From positions 1-11,813 of the forward strand of contig JBBAPK010000056.1 of the NCBI GenBank assembly GCA_040400875.1: a DNA stretch of 11,813 bases, in the 5' to 3' direction. Every line of letters begins with the position of its first letter. The first letter of the stretch is position 1. Source of the stretch: PBB1 sp040400875 (GTDB lineage: Bacteria > Pseudomonadota > Gammaproteobacteria > Burkholderiales > Burkholderiaceae_C). The translations under genes were made by a program, and so were the position numbers. Below the pieces are notes generated by a model. The model made no database searches and was not told where the DNA came from. It was given only the letters and a program-made list of their open reading frames with translations. Shown here one piece after another: positions 1 to 6,571 of the stretch.

Positions 1-699
1 GTGCTGACCGACATCCTCGGTGACGAGGACCATCTGGGCGACATGGACTTCAAGGTCGCCGGCACCACCAACGGCATCACCGCGCTGCAGATGGACATCA
101 AGATCCAGGGCATCACCAAGGAAATCATGCAGGTGGCACTGGCGCAAGCCAAGGAAGCGCGCCTGCACATCCTGGCCAAGATGGTGGAAGCCGTGGGCGG
201 CGCCAAGACCGAGGTGAGCCAGTTCGCCCCGCGCCTGTACACGATGAAGATCAACCCGGAGAAGATCCGCGACATCATCGGCAAGGGCGGCGCCACCATC
301 CGCGCGCTGACCGAAGAGACCGGCTGCACCATCGACATCGGCGAAGACGGCACCATCACCATCGCCAGCGTCGACGCCGACAAGGCCGAGTTCGCGAAGA
401 AGCGCATCGCCGAGATCACGGCCGAGGCCGAGATCGGCAAGGTCTACGAAGGCCCGATCACCAAGATCCTGGACTTCGGTGCCCTGGTCAACCTGCTGCC
501 CGGCAAGGACGGCCTGCTGCACATCAGCCAGATCGCCCACCAGCGCGTGGAAAAGGTCACCGACTTCCTCCAGGAAGGCCAGATCGTCAAGGTCAAGGTT
601 CTCGAGACCGACGAAAAAGGCCGCGTCAAGCTGTCGATGAAGGCATTGATCGATCGTGATCAGCAGCCTGCTTCCGGTGGCGAAGGCTTCCAGGGCTGA
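1..699 (+). CDS. pnp: Polynucleotide phosphorylase, C-terminal part (5' end cut by window)
   Basis: PNPase is a 3'-to-5' phosphorolytic exoribonuclease that degrades RNA to nucleoside diphosphates in the cytoplasm, usually as a trimer. The reading frame is open from base 1. The GTG there is an internal valine codon, not a start, and only 232 of roughly 700 residues are present. Fragment residues 1-57 are the end of the second RNase PH-like core, with the motif DILGDEDHLGDMDFK. By spacing, D10, D16 and K18 correspond to the metal and catalytic residues D486, D492 and K494 of the E. coli enzyme. A KH domain follows (about 80-140, GKGG loop at 94-97), then an S1 domain (about 145-214). The tail after S1 is short and Gly/Gln/Ser-rich. 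The end of the protein is intact, with TGA at 697-699. Identification is very secure. Confidence 0.97.
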   Translation: MLTDILGDEDHLGDMDFKVAGTTNGITALQMDIKIQGITKEIMQVALAQAKEARLHILAKMVEAVGGAKTEVSQFAPRLYTMKINPEKIRDIIGKGGATIRALTEETGCTIDIGEDGTITIASVDADKAEFAKKRIAEITAEAEIGKVYEGPITKILDFGALVNLLPGKDGLLHISQIAHQRVEKVTDFLQEGQIVKVKVLETDEKGRVKLSMKALIDRDQQPASGGEGFQG

Positions 700-726
700 G
701 GGAAGGTCGTCAAGCGCTTTTCGGCC

Positions 727-752
727 GACGCGGGATCATCAAATCCCGCGTC
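727..752 (+). terminator. Perfect 10-bp inverted repeat after pnp (possible terminator or RNA-stability hairpin)
   Basis: The arm GACGCGGGAT (727-736) is exactly complementary to ATCCCGCGTC (743-752), with a six-base loop. The repeat lies 28 bases after the pnp stop and 26 bases before the quinone oxidoreductase start. No U-tract follows on either strand, so it is not a canonical intrinsic terminator. It could be a Rho-associated or 3'-end-protecting hairpin for pnp mRNA, or a processing site. The structure is seen directly; its role is inferred. Confidence 0.45.
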
Positions 753-778
753 CTAACGGATATCGAATCCTGACCGTG

Positions 779-1765
779 ATGAAAGCCGTTGAAATCAGCT
801 CATTCGGACCGCCAGACGTGCTGCGCCTGACAGACCGCCCAGATCCCGTGCCGGGTGCGGGTGAGGTGCTGATCGAGGTGGCGGCGTCGGGCGTCAATCG
901 CCCTGACGTGTTGCAACGCCAGGGCCACTACCCGGCGCCTGCGGGTGCTTCTGACATTCCCGGTCTGGAAGTGGCCGGCCAGATCGTGTCCGGCGACATC
1001 GACGCCATGCAAGCGGCGGGCTTTTCAGCCGGCGATCGGGTGTGCGCGCTGGTCTCCGGTGGCGGTTACGCGCAGCGCTGCATTGCGCCCGTGGGCCAGT
1101 GCCTGCCGGTGCCCGCAGGGTTGACGGATGTGGAAGCGGCGAGCCTGCCGGAAACCTGTTTCACCGTCTGGTCCAACGTGTTCGAGCGCGGCGGATTGAA
1201 GTCTGGCGAAACCATCCTGATCCAAGGCGGGGCCAGCGGCATCGGTGTGACTGCGATCCAACTGGCACGCGCGGCGCTCGCCACGGTCATCGTCACCGTG
1301 GGCTCTGAGGAGAAGGCCGCAGCTTGCCTCGCTCTGGGCGCCCATCACGCCATCAACCATCGCACGCAAGACTTCGTGGCCGAGGTCAAAAAGCTGACGG
1401 CAGGACGCGGTGTTGATTTAATCCTTGACATGGTGGCCGGCGACTATGTGGCACGCGAAGTCAACTGCCTCGCGGAAGACGGGCGTCTGGTGATCATCGC
1501 GGTGCAGGGCGGCACGGCGGCCTCGCTGGATGCAGGTCGTGTGCTGCGTCGGCGACTCACGATCACCGGCTCGACACTGCGCGCACGATCGATCGAATTC
1601 AAGTCGGCCATCGCCCGCGAACTGCGCTCGAAAGTGTGGGACTGGTTCACCGGCGGCATCGTCAAGCCGGTGGTGTTCCGGGTCTTTCCGGCCCATCAGG
1701 CTGCGGCAGCGCATGCCCTGATGGAAAGCAACGTACACATTGGAAAGCTGGTGCTTTCATGGTGA
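779..1765 (+). CDS. NAD(P)H:quinone oxidoreductase, zinc-independent MDR family (PIG3/QOR-like)
   Basis: This 328-residue protein belongs to the medium-chain dehydrogenase/reductase superfamily, in the quinone oxidoreductase/PIG3 branch, whose members reduce quinones with NADPH in the cytosol. The N-terminal GroES-like domain carries NRPDVLQRQGHYPAP (40-54) and PGLEVAG (61-67), typical of the PIG3 group. The Rossmann domain has the nucleotide-binding loop GGASGIG at 150-156. A following VGSEEK segment (174-179) is compatible with NADPH preference. I do not see the cysteine/histidine set of zinc alcohol dehydrogenases. The frame is open back to 656 inside pnp, but family similarity begins at MKAVEI, so I chose ATG 779; GTG 776 is an adjacent alternative. 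No clear Shine-Dalgarno sequence precedes it. Its 3' end overlaps tpiA by 7 bases. The physiological substrate cannot be read from the sequence. Confidence 0.88.
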   Translation: MKAVEISSFGPPDVLRLTDRPDPVPGAGEVLIEVAASGVNRPDVLQRQGHYPAPAGASDIPGLEVAGQIVSGDIDAMQAAGFSAGDRVCALVSGGGYAQRCIAPVGQCLPVPAGLTDVEAASLPETCFTVWSNVFERGGLKSGETILIQGGASGIGVTAIQLARAALATVIVTVGSEEKAAACLALGAHHAINHRTQDFVAEVKKLTAGRGVDLILDMVAGDYVAREVNCLAEDGRLVIIAVQGGTAASLDAGRVLRRRLTITGSTLRARSIEFKSAIARELRSKVWDWFTGGIVKPVVFRVFPAHQAAAAHALMESNVHIGKLVLSW

Positions 1766-2568
1766 GCATGGCGGGGTCTGCCGCGGTGCTGGTGCGCAGG
1801 CCGCTGGTTCTGGGCAACTGGAAGATGAACGGTTCGCGTGCAGCCAACGCCGAACTGCTGGCGGTCTTGAGATCGACCGGCCCTTTCGACGCCGAGGTGG
1901 GTGTGTGCTGCCCGTTCCCCTACCTTTCTGATGTCGCCTTGTCCTTGCAGGGCAGCGGCATCGGCTGGGGTGCACAGGACTGCTCTGTTCACGAGTCGGG
2001 CGCGTACACCGGCGAGGTGTCCGCGGCGATGCTCGCCGAGTTCGGCTGCCGCTACGTGATCGTGGGTCACTCGGAGCGGCGTGTTGATCACGGCGAGTCG
2101 GATCAGGTGGTGGCAGACAAGGCACGTACGGCCTTGTCGCACGGTCTGACACCCGTGGTGTGCGTCGGCGAGTCGGCAAGCGAGCGTGAGGCGGGCCTCA
2201 CCGATGCGGTGGTCAAGCGCCAGCTTTCTGCGGTGGTGCACACCTTGGGTCACTGCGTTTCGCAAATCGTGGTGGCCTATGAGCCACTGTGGGCGATCGG
2301 CTCGGGCCTTACCGCCACGCCTGAACAGGCGCAGATGGTGCATTCGGTGTTGCGCACGCAACTGGCAGCCGCGAGCACGCGCGCTGCAGAGATGCGCTTG
2401 CTTTACGGCGGAAGCCTTTCGCAGTCCAGCGCGCATGCCATGTTTGCTCAGCCTGATATCGATGGTGGCTTGGTGGGTGGCGCTTCACTCAAGGCCGCTG
2501 AGTTCTCCGCTATTTGTCGCGCAGCCAAGTCGGCTGCGCTTGAATCTTCTGGAAAGTTGAAAACATGA
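1759..2568 (+). CDS. tpiA: Triosephosphate isomerase
   Basis: The enzyme interconverts dihydroxyacetone phosphate and glyceraldehyde 3-phosphate in glycolysis and gluconeogenesis (cytosolic TIM barrel, dimer). The 269-residue product has the family's landmarks: LGNWKMNG with N20 and K22, VIVGHSERR with the electrophilic H104, AYEPLWAIGSG with the catalytic base E175, and the phosphate-binding LLYGGSLS and GGLVGGASL segments near the C-terminus. The proposed ATG 1759 overlaps the upstream stop, and a GGAAAG at 1742-1747 lies 11 bases before it. An in-frame ATG at 1768 is possible. From ATG 1759 the N-terminus is about ten residues longer than the E. coli enzyme. A frame extension back to 1636 is rejected because it lies within the upstream gene. 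The stop shares bases with the secG start (ATGA), indicating translational coupling. Confidence 0.96.
   Translation: MVSMAGSAAVLVRRPLVLGNWKMNGSRAANAELLAVLRSTGPFDAEVGVCCPFPYLSDVALSLQGSGIGWGAQDCSVHESGAYTGEVSAAMLAEFGCRYVIVGHSERRVDHGESDQVVADKARTALSHGLTPVVCVGESASEREAGLTDAVVKRQLSAVVHTLGHCVSQIVVAYEPLWAIGSGLTATPEQAQMVHSVLRTQLAAASTRAAEMRLLYGGSLSQSSAHAMFAQPDIDGGLVGGASLKAAEFSAICRAAKSAALESSGKLKT
2551..2556 (+). promoter_or_regulatory. Ribosome binding site of secG
   Basis: GGAAAG lies 8 bases before the secG ATG at 2565, inside the last codons of tpiA. It supports this ATG over the in-frame ATG at 2571. The start overlaps the tpiA stop, so reinitiation may also contribute. Confidence 0.55.
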
Positions 2569-2990
2569 ACATGCTGACGAACCTTGTGGTGGCCCTGCAG
2601 ATCCTTGCAGCTTTGGCGATGATTGGTCTGGTGCTGGTTCAGCACGGCAAAGGTGCTGACATGGGCGCGTCGTTTGGCAGTGGCGCTTCAGGCAGTGTTT
2701 TTGGCGCGTCCGGTAGCGCGAACTTCCTGTCGCGATCAACGGCAGTGTGCGCGACGGTGTTCTTTTGCAGCACCCTTTTTCTGGCCTACACCTCCAACCG
2801 CGGTGGCCGTACCGACTCGCAGAGCATTCTGGACAAGCCTGCCATTTCGGCTTCTGGCCCAGAGGCTGCCAACCGGGGGGGCTCGTCGCAGATTCCGGGC
2901 GCAACCCCCGCGATTCCAACCGATGCGCCAGCGCCAGCCCCAGTGGCCGACATGCCTGCTTCAGGTGCTGCTGCCATCCCTTCCAAGTGA
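2565..2990 (+). CDS. secG: Preprotein translocase subunit SecG
   Basis: SecG is the small non-essential membrane subunit of the SecYEG channel and assists SecA-driven protein export. The 141-residue product has two predicted membrane segments (about 5-25 and 57-75). They flank the conserved glycine/serine-rich loop QHGKGADMGASFGSGASG, beginning at residue 26. After the second segment comes a tail of about 65 residues with about ten prolines and many alanines and few charges. It makes the protein longer than the roughly 110-residue E. coli SecG. If topology follows E. coli SecG, the tail lies in the periplasm. The gene overlaps tpiA by four bases. Placement after tpiA and before tRNA-Leu and nuo is a recurrent betaproteobacterial order, from memory. 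Confidence 0.94.
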   Translation: MNMLTNLVVALQILAALAMIGLVLVQHGKGADMGASFGSGASGSVFGASGSANFLSRSTAVCATVFFCSTLFLAYTSNRGGRTDSQSILDKPAISASGPEAANRGGSSQIPGATPAIPTDAPAPAPVADMPASGAAAIPSK

Positions 2991-3034
2991 TGTCGGCAGG
3001 GGCTCGATCGAGCTGATTCAGTGCCGTTCAGGGG

Positions 3035-3062
3035 TCGAAAACAGTGGCTTTGAGGTTAGAAT
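3035..3062 (+). promoter_or_regulatory. Possible sigma70-type promoter for tRNA-Leu (and perhaps nuo)
   Basis: TCGAAA (3035-3040) and TAGAAT (3057-3062) are separated by 16 bases. They match the -35 and -10 consensus hexamers at 4/6 and 5/6 positions. Transcription would begin near 3069, giving a leader of about 60 bases before the tRNA. The 2991-3129 gap contains no coding frame I can support. A weaker alternative, TTGAAG at 3072-3077, has no good -10 partner. No experimental evidence is available here. Confidence 0.4.
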
Positions 3063-3129
3063 TTTGGGCTGTTGAAGGATGCGTTTTTCCCCCAAGAAAA
3101 GAGCGTCTCGCAAGCCGACAGTACGCGTA

Positions 3130-3214
3130 GCCGACGTGGTGAAATTGGTAGACACGCTATCTTGAGGGGGTAGTGGCGAAAGCTGTGCGAGTTCGAGTCT
3201 CGCCGTCGGCACCA
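3130..3214 (+). tRNA. tRNA-Leu, anticodon GAG, CCA encoded
   Basis: A complete class II tRNA can be folded by eye. The acceptor strand GCCGACG (3130-3136) pairs with CGTCGGC (3204-3210), followed by discriminator A and genomic CCA (3212-3214). The D arm contains AATTGGTAGA. The anticodon stem is CTATC/GGTAG (3157-3161 with 3169-3173, one U-G pair), with a seven-base loop carrying anticodon GAG at 3164-3166. A long variable arm (about 3174-3186) and a T arm with GCGAG/CTCGC around TTCGAGT complete it. The anticodon and long variable arm identify a leucine tRNA reading CUC and CUU. It strongly resembles E. coli tRNA-Leu(GAG). It lies 60 bases upstream of nuoA on the same strand. Confidence 0.97.
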
Positions 3215-3274
3215 AGTGTATTTTTTTGAGCTAGATTTGCTCCCAGCCCTGAACCCGGACGTTTCAAAGCCACC

Positions 3275-3634
3275 ATGGATCTGACTCCCTACCTGCCAGT
3301 GATTCTTTTCATCCTGGTGGGGGTGTCGGTCGGCGTGGTGCCTCAGGTGATTGGCGCCGTGATGGGTCCCAACCGGCCTGATGCAGCCAAGAATTCCCCC
3401 TACGAGTGCGGCTTCGAAGCGTTTGAAGACGCGCGCATGAAATTTGACGTTCGCTACTACCTTGTGGCGATCCTCTTCATCTTGTTTGACCTCGAGATCG
3501 CCTTCCTTTTTCCGTGGGCGGTGGCCTTGCGCGAGATCGGCGCCACCGGTTTCTGGTCGATGATAATTTTCCTGGGCATCCTCGTCGTGGGGTTTGTCTA
3601 TGAGTGGAAAAAAGGCGCCCTCGACTGGGAATGA
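3275..3634 (+). CDS. nuoA: NADH-quinone oxidoreductase subunit A
   Basis: NuoA (ND3 homologue) is a small membrane subunit of complex I next to the quinone-binding cavity. The 119-residue product has three predicted membrane helices (about 7-28, 61-82 and 91-111). The conserved loop NSPYECGFEAFEDAR (40-54) includes C45, equivalent to the ND3 loop cysteine. The motif FDLEIAFLFPW (71-81) carries D72 and E74 inside the second helix. The length is normal for the family. It is the first gene of the nuo operon. ATG 3275 fits the family N-terminus, although no strong Shine-Dalgarno sequence precedes it. nuoB follows after 33 bases. Confidence 0.96.
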   Translation: MDLTPYLPVILFILVGVSVGVVPQVIGAVMGPNRPDAAKNSPYECGFEAFEDARMKFDVRYYLVAILFILFDLEIAFLFPWAVALREIGATGFWSMIIFLGILVVGFVYEWKKGALDWE

Positions 3635-3667
3635 TGAAGCTCATCAACCAACGCATCAGGCAGCATT

Positions 3668-4144
3668 ATGGGCATTGAAGGCATCCTCAAGGAAGGGTTC
3701 GTGACCACGAGCCTCGACACCGTCATCAACTGGTCGAAGACCGGTTCGCTGTGGCCCATGACCTTTGGTCTGGCCTGCTGTGCTGTCGAGATGATGCACG
3801 CCGGTGCGGCGCGCTACGACATCGACCGATTTGGCATGCTGTTTCGTCCCAGCCCGCGCCAAAGCGATCTGATGATCGTCGCAGGCACCTTGTGCAACAA
3901 GATGGCGCCCGCCTTGCGCAAGGTCTACGACCAGATGGCCGAGCCGCGCTGGGTGCTCAGCATGGGCTCTTGCGCCAACGGCGGCGGCTACTACCACTAC
4001 AGCTATTCGGTGGTGCGTGGATGCGATCGCATCGTGCCGGTGGATGTGTACGTGCCAGGCTGTCCGCCCACCGCCGAGGCGCTGCTTTACGGAATCTTGC
4101 AATTGCAGGCCAAGATCCGGCGCGAAAACACGATCGCCCGTTGA
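3668..4144 (+). CDS. nuoB: NADH-quinone oxidoreductase subunit B (cluster N2)
   Basis: NuoB (PSST homologue) carries the terminal 4Fe-4S cluster N2, which passes electrons to ubiquinone at the interface with NuoD. The 158-residue product has the unusual tandem-cysteine ligands C37 and C38 in LACCAVEMM, with C102 in GSCANGG and C132 in PGCPPTAEAL completing the set. The central segment RYDIDRFGMLFRPSPRQSDL is typical of betaproteobacterial and alphaproteobacterial/mitochondrial forms. The start at ATG 3668 matches the family opening MGIEG; only a weak AGG (3658-3660) lies upstream. It is a peripheral-arm subunit on the cytoplasmic side. nuoC begins 25 bases downstream. Confidence 0.97.
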   Translation: MGIEGILKEGFVTTSLDTVINWSKTGSLWPMTFGLACCAVEMMHAGAARYDIDRFGMLFRPSPRQSDLMIVAGTLCNKMAPALRKVYDQMAEPRWVLSMGSCANGGGYYHYSYSVVRGCDRIVPVDVYVPGCPPTAEALLYGILQLQAKIRRENTIAR

Positions 4145-4169
4145 GCCTTCCGAGCCATCCACTTTTCCC

Positions 4170-4766
4170 ATGAGCAAACTCCAATCCCTGCAGTCGTCCC
4201 TCGAAACTTGCCTCGGGGCGCGCCTGAAGTCTCTGGTGTGCGACCGCGGGGAGATCACGATCACCGTGGGTGCTGCCGACTACATCAGCTCGGCGATGAC
4301 CTTGCGTGATGACGCTTCTTTGCGCTTCGAGCAGCTCATGGACGTGTGCGGTGTCGACTACTCAGAGTACAGAGACGAGCCGCAACAAGGGCTGCGCTTT
4401 TGCGTGGTCTCGCATTTGCTGTCGATCAGCCACAACTGGCGCGTGCGCTTGAAGGTTTTCTGCCCTGATGACGAGTTGCCCTCGATAGCCTCGCTCAATG
4501 ACATCTGGAGCGCAGCCAACTGGTTCGAGCGCGAGGCCTTTGACCTGTACGGGATCATCTTCGAAGGGCACCTCGATTTGCGACGCATCCTCACCGATTA
4601 CGGCTTCATCGGGCATCCATTCCGCAAGGACTTCCCGACCTCAGGTCATGTGGAAATGCGCTATGACCCCGAGAAAAAGCGCGTGATCTACCAGCCTGTG
4701 AGCATCGAGCCGCGCGACATCACGCCGCGGATCATCCGTGAAGACAACTACGGCGGTTTGCATTGA
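4170..4766 (+). CDS. nuoC: NADH-quinone oxidoreductase subunit C
   Basis: NuoC is the 30-kDa subunit of the complex I connecting module and has no redox cofactor of its own. The 198-residue product contains the family signature ERE-FDLYGI-FEGH-DLRRIL at about residues 120-141, then DYGFIGHPFRKDFP (143-156) and the C-terminal YDPEKKRVIYQPV. The frame is open back to 4017 within nuoB, but conserved sequence starts only at MSKLQSLQ, so ATG 4170 was chosen. The upstream stretch is pyrimidine-rich with no Shine-Dalgarno match. nuoC is separate from nuoD here, unlike the fused nuoCD gene of E. coli; nuoD follows after 23 bases. Confidence 0.95.
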   Translation: MSKLQSLQSSLETCLGARLKSLVCDRGEITITVGAADYISSAMTLRDDASLRFEQLMDVCGVDYSEYRDEPQQGLRFCVVSHLLSISHNWRVRLKVFCPDDELPSIASLNDIWSAANWFEREAFDLYGIIFEGHLDLRRILTDYGFIGHPFRKDFPTSGHVEMRYDPEKKRVIYQPVSIEPRDITPRIIREDNYGGLH

Positions 4767-4789
4767 GCCCCATGGGTTGAGGCAATTTC

Positions 4790-6043
4790 ATGGCTGACAT
4801 CAAAAACTACACACTGAATTTCGGGCCGCAGCACCCTGCTGCGCACGGAGTGCTGCGCCTGGTGCTCGAGCTCGACGGCGAGGTCATACAGCGCGCTGAC
4901 CCGCACATCGGACTGCTTCACCGCGCCACCGAGAAGCTCGCCGAGAGCAAGACCTACATCCAGTCGCTGCCCTACATGGACCGGCTCGATTACGTGTCGA
5001 TGATGTGCAACGAGCACGCCTACTGCCTGGCCATCGAGAAGTTGCTGGGCGTCGACGTGCCGGTGCGCGCCCAGTACATCCGGGTGATGTTTAGCGAGAT
5101 CACGCGGCTGCTCAATCACCTGATGTGGCTCGGCGCCCACGGGCTGGATTGCGGTGCGATGAACATCTTCATCTACTGCTTCCGCGAGCGTGAAGACCTG
5201 TTCGACATGTACGAGGCAGCGTCGGGTGCTCGCATGCATGCGGCCTACTTCCGCCCGGGTGGCGTGTACCGCGATTTGCCCGACACGATGCCGCAGTACA
5301 AGGCCTCGAAGGTGCGCAATGCCAAGGTCATGTCCGCGCTCAACGACAACCGCCACGGCACCCTGCTGGACTTCATTGAAGACTTCACGCGGCGCTTTCC
5401 CAAGTGCGTTGACGACTACGAGACCTTGCTCACCGACAACCGCATCTGGAAGCAGCGAACCGTAGGGATTGGCGTGGTCACGCCGGAGCGTGCGCTCAAT
5501 CTGGGTTTCTCGGGAGCCATGCTGCGTGGTTCGGGCATCGAGTGGGATCTGCGCAAGAAGCAGCCCTACGACGTCTACGAACACATGGACTTCGACGTGC
5601 CGGTGGGCGTCAACGGCGACACCTACGACCGCTACCTCGTGCGCGTGGAAGAGATGCGGCAGTCCAACCGGATCGTCAAGCAGTGCGTGGACTGGTTGCG
5701 TGCCAACCCTGGCCCGGTGATCACCTCCAACCACAAGGTCGCACCTCCTTCGCGCGTCGAGATGAAATCGAGCATGGAAGAGTTGATCCACCACTTCAAG
5801 CTGTTCACCGAAGGCTTCCACGTGCCCGAAGGCGAGGCTTATGCGGCGGTGGAGCACCCCAAGGGTGAGTTCGGCATCTACATCGTGAGCGACGGAGCCA
5901 ACAAGCCCTACCGGCTCAAGATACGTGCCCCGGGCTTCCCGCATCTGGCAGCACTTGATGAGATGTCGCGCGGCCACATGATTGCCGATGCCGTGGCCGT
6001 GATCGGCACCATGGACATTGTTTTCGGAGAGATCGACCGGTGA
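4790..6043 (+). CDS. nuoD: NADH-quinone oxidoreductase subunit D (49-kDa, quinone site)
   Basis: NuoD is related to the large subunit of NiFe hydrogenases and forms the quinone headgroup pocket with NuoB. The 417-residue product begins with the conserved NFGPQHPAAHG (10-20). H19 and Y68 are 49 residues apart, the same spacing as the quinone-binding His38 and Tyr87 of Thermus Nqo4. Other family marks are ESKTYIQSLPYMDRLDYVS, RPGGVYRDLP and the C-terminal FGEIDR. A GAGG at 4779-4782, 7 bases before ATG 4790, supports the start. The nuoD stop overlaps the GTG start of nuoE (GTGA). The long frame on the opposite strand here is a composition shadow. Confidence 0.97.
   Translation: MADIKNYTLNFGPQHPAAHGVLRLVLELDGEVIQRADPHIGLLHRATEKLAESKTYIQSLPYMDRLDYVSMMCNEHAYCLAIEKLLGVDVPVRAQYIRVMFSEITRLLNHLMWLGAHGLDCGAMNIFIYCFREREDLFDMYEAASGARMHAAYFRPGGVYRDLPDTMPQYKASKVRNAKVMSALNDNRHGTLLDFIEDFTRRFPKCVDDYETLLTDNRIWKQRTVGIGVVTPERALNLGFSGAMLRGSGIEWDLRKKQPYDVYEHMDFDVPVGVNGDTYDRYLVRVEEMRQSNRIVKQCVDWLRANPGPVITSNHKVAPPSRVEMKSSMEELIHHFKLFTEGFHVPEGEAYAAVEHPKGEFGIYIVSDGANKPYRLKIRAPGFPHLAALDEMSRGHMIADAVAVIGTMDIVFGEIDR
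6026..6031 (+). promoter_or_regulatory. Ribosome binding site of nuoE, supporting its GTG start
   Basis: GGAGAG lies 8 bases before the GTG at 6040, inside the final codons of nuoD. It is the best Shine-Dalgarno match in the operon. It supports GTG 6040 as the start, in agreement with the family N-terminus and the four-base overlap with the nuoD stop. Confidence 0.65.
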
Positions 6044-6549
6044 GCGTGCCCCACGAATTTTCCGAGGCCACCCTCCAGCGCTTTGAGCGCGAGGTGGTCA
6101 AGTATCCCGATGAGCAGCGCCAGTCGGCGGTCATGGCCTGTCTTGCGATCATTCAGCAAGAGCAAGGTCATGTCTCGCCCGAAAGCGAAAAGGCGCTGGG
6201 CGTCTTTTTGCGCATGCCGGCCATCGCGGTGCACGAGGTCACGACCTTCTACAACATGTACAACCACCAGCCGGTGGGCCGCTTCAAGATCAACGTGTGC
6301 ACCAACCTGCCTTGCCAGTTGCGCGATGGGCAAACTGCGCTGGCTCATCTGTGCAATCGATTGGGCATCGCAGAGGGCGAAACGACGGCCGATGGCCTGA
6401 TCACGCTGCAGCAAAGCGAGTGCCTCGGTGCGTGCGGCGACTCTCCGGTGCTGCTGGTCAATGATCGCCAGATGTGCAGTTTCATGAGCCCCCAGCGTCT
6501 CGATGAGCTGGTGGATTTTCTCAAGTCGCAAGTCGGCTCGTCCCGCTGA
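6040..6549 (+). CDS. nuoE: NADH-quinone oxidoreductase subunit E (cluster N1a)
   Basis: NuoE (24-kDa homologue) is a thioredoxin-fold 2Fe-2S protein in the NADH-dehydrogenase module and binds beside NuoF. The 169-residue product shows the cluster N1a ligands C87 and C92 (VCTNLPCQLR) and C128 and C132 (SECLGACGDSPVLLVN). The N-terminal helical region includes the conserved VHEVTTFYNMY (64-74). The gene starts at GTG, whose last two bases are part of the upstream nuoD stop, so translation is probably coupled. The length is normal. nuoF follows after 22 bases. Confidence 0.96.
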   Translation: MSVPHEFSEATLQRFEREVVKYPDEQRQSAVMACLAIIQQEQGHVSPESEKALGVFLRMPAIAVHEVTTFYNMYNHQPVGRFKINVCTNLPCQLRDGQTALAHLCNRLGIAEGETTADGLITLQQSECLGACGDSPVLLVNDRQMCSFMSPQRLDELVDFLKSQVGSSR

Positions 6550-6571
6550 GCCGTTCCTCGGGCCCCAACTC

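Noticed and set aside
1..3. GTG at the first base as a gene start
   Set aside because: The sequence that follows is the interior of the PNPase catalytic core, so the gene is cut by the window edge.
656..778. Upstream extension of the quinone oxidoreductase frame into pnp
   Set aside because: The added residues are Ser/Arg-rich, overlap the conserved end of pnp and lie before the family's usual MKAVEI start.
1696..2436. Open frame of 246 codons on the - strand, opposite tpiA
   Set aside because: The opposite strand encodes a clear triosephosphate isomerase with all catalytic residues; the antisense product has no recognisable features.
3002..3013. Perfect 12-bp palindrome GCTCGATCGAGC just after secG
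   Set aside because: As RNA it could form only four pairs around a four-base loop, and no T-run follows, so it is not a terminator. A single short palindrome without a second copy is weak evidence for an operator.
4748..5977. Open frame of 409 codons on the - strand, opposite nuoD
   Set aside because: It is the same kind of composition shadow: Val/His/Arg-rich, without motifs, ribosome binding site or space of its own.
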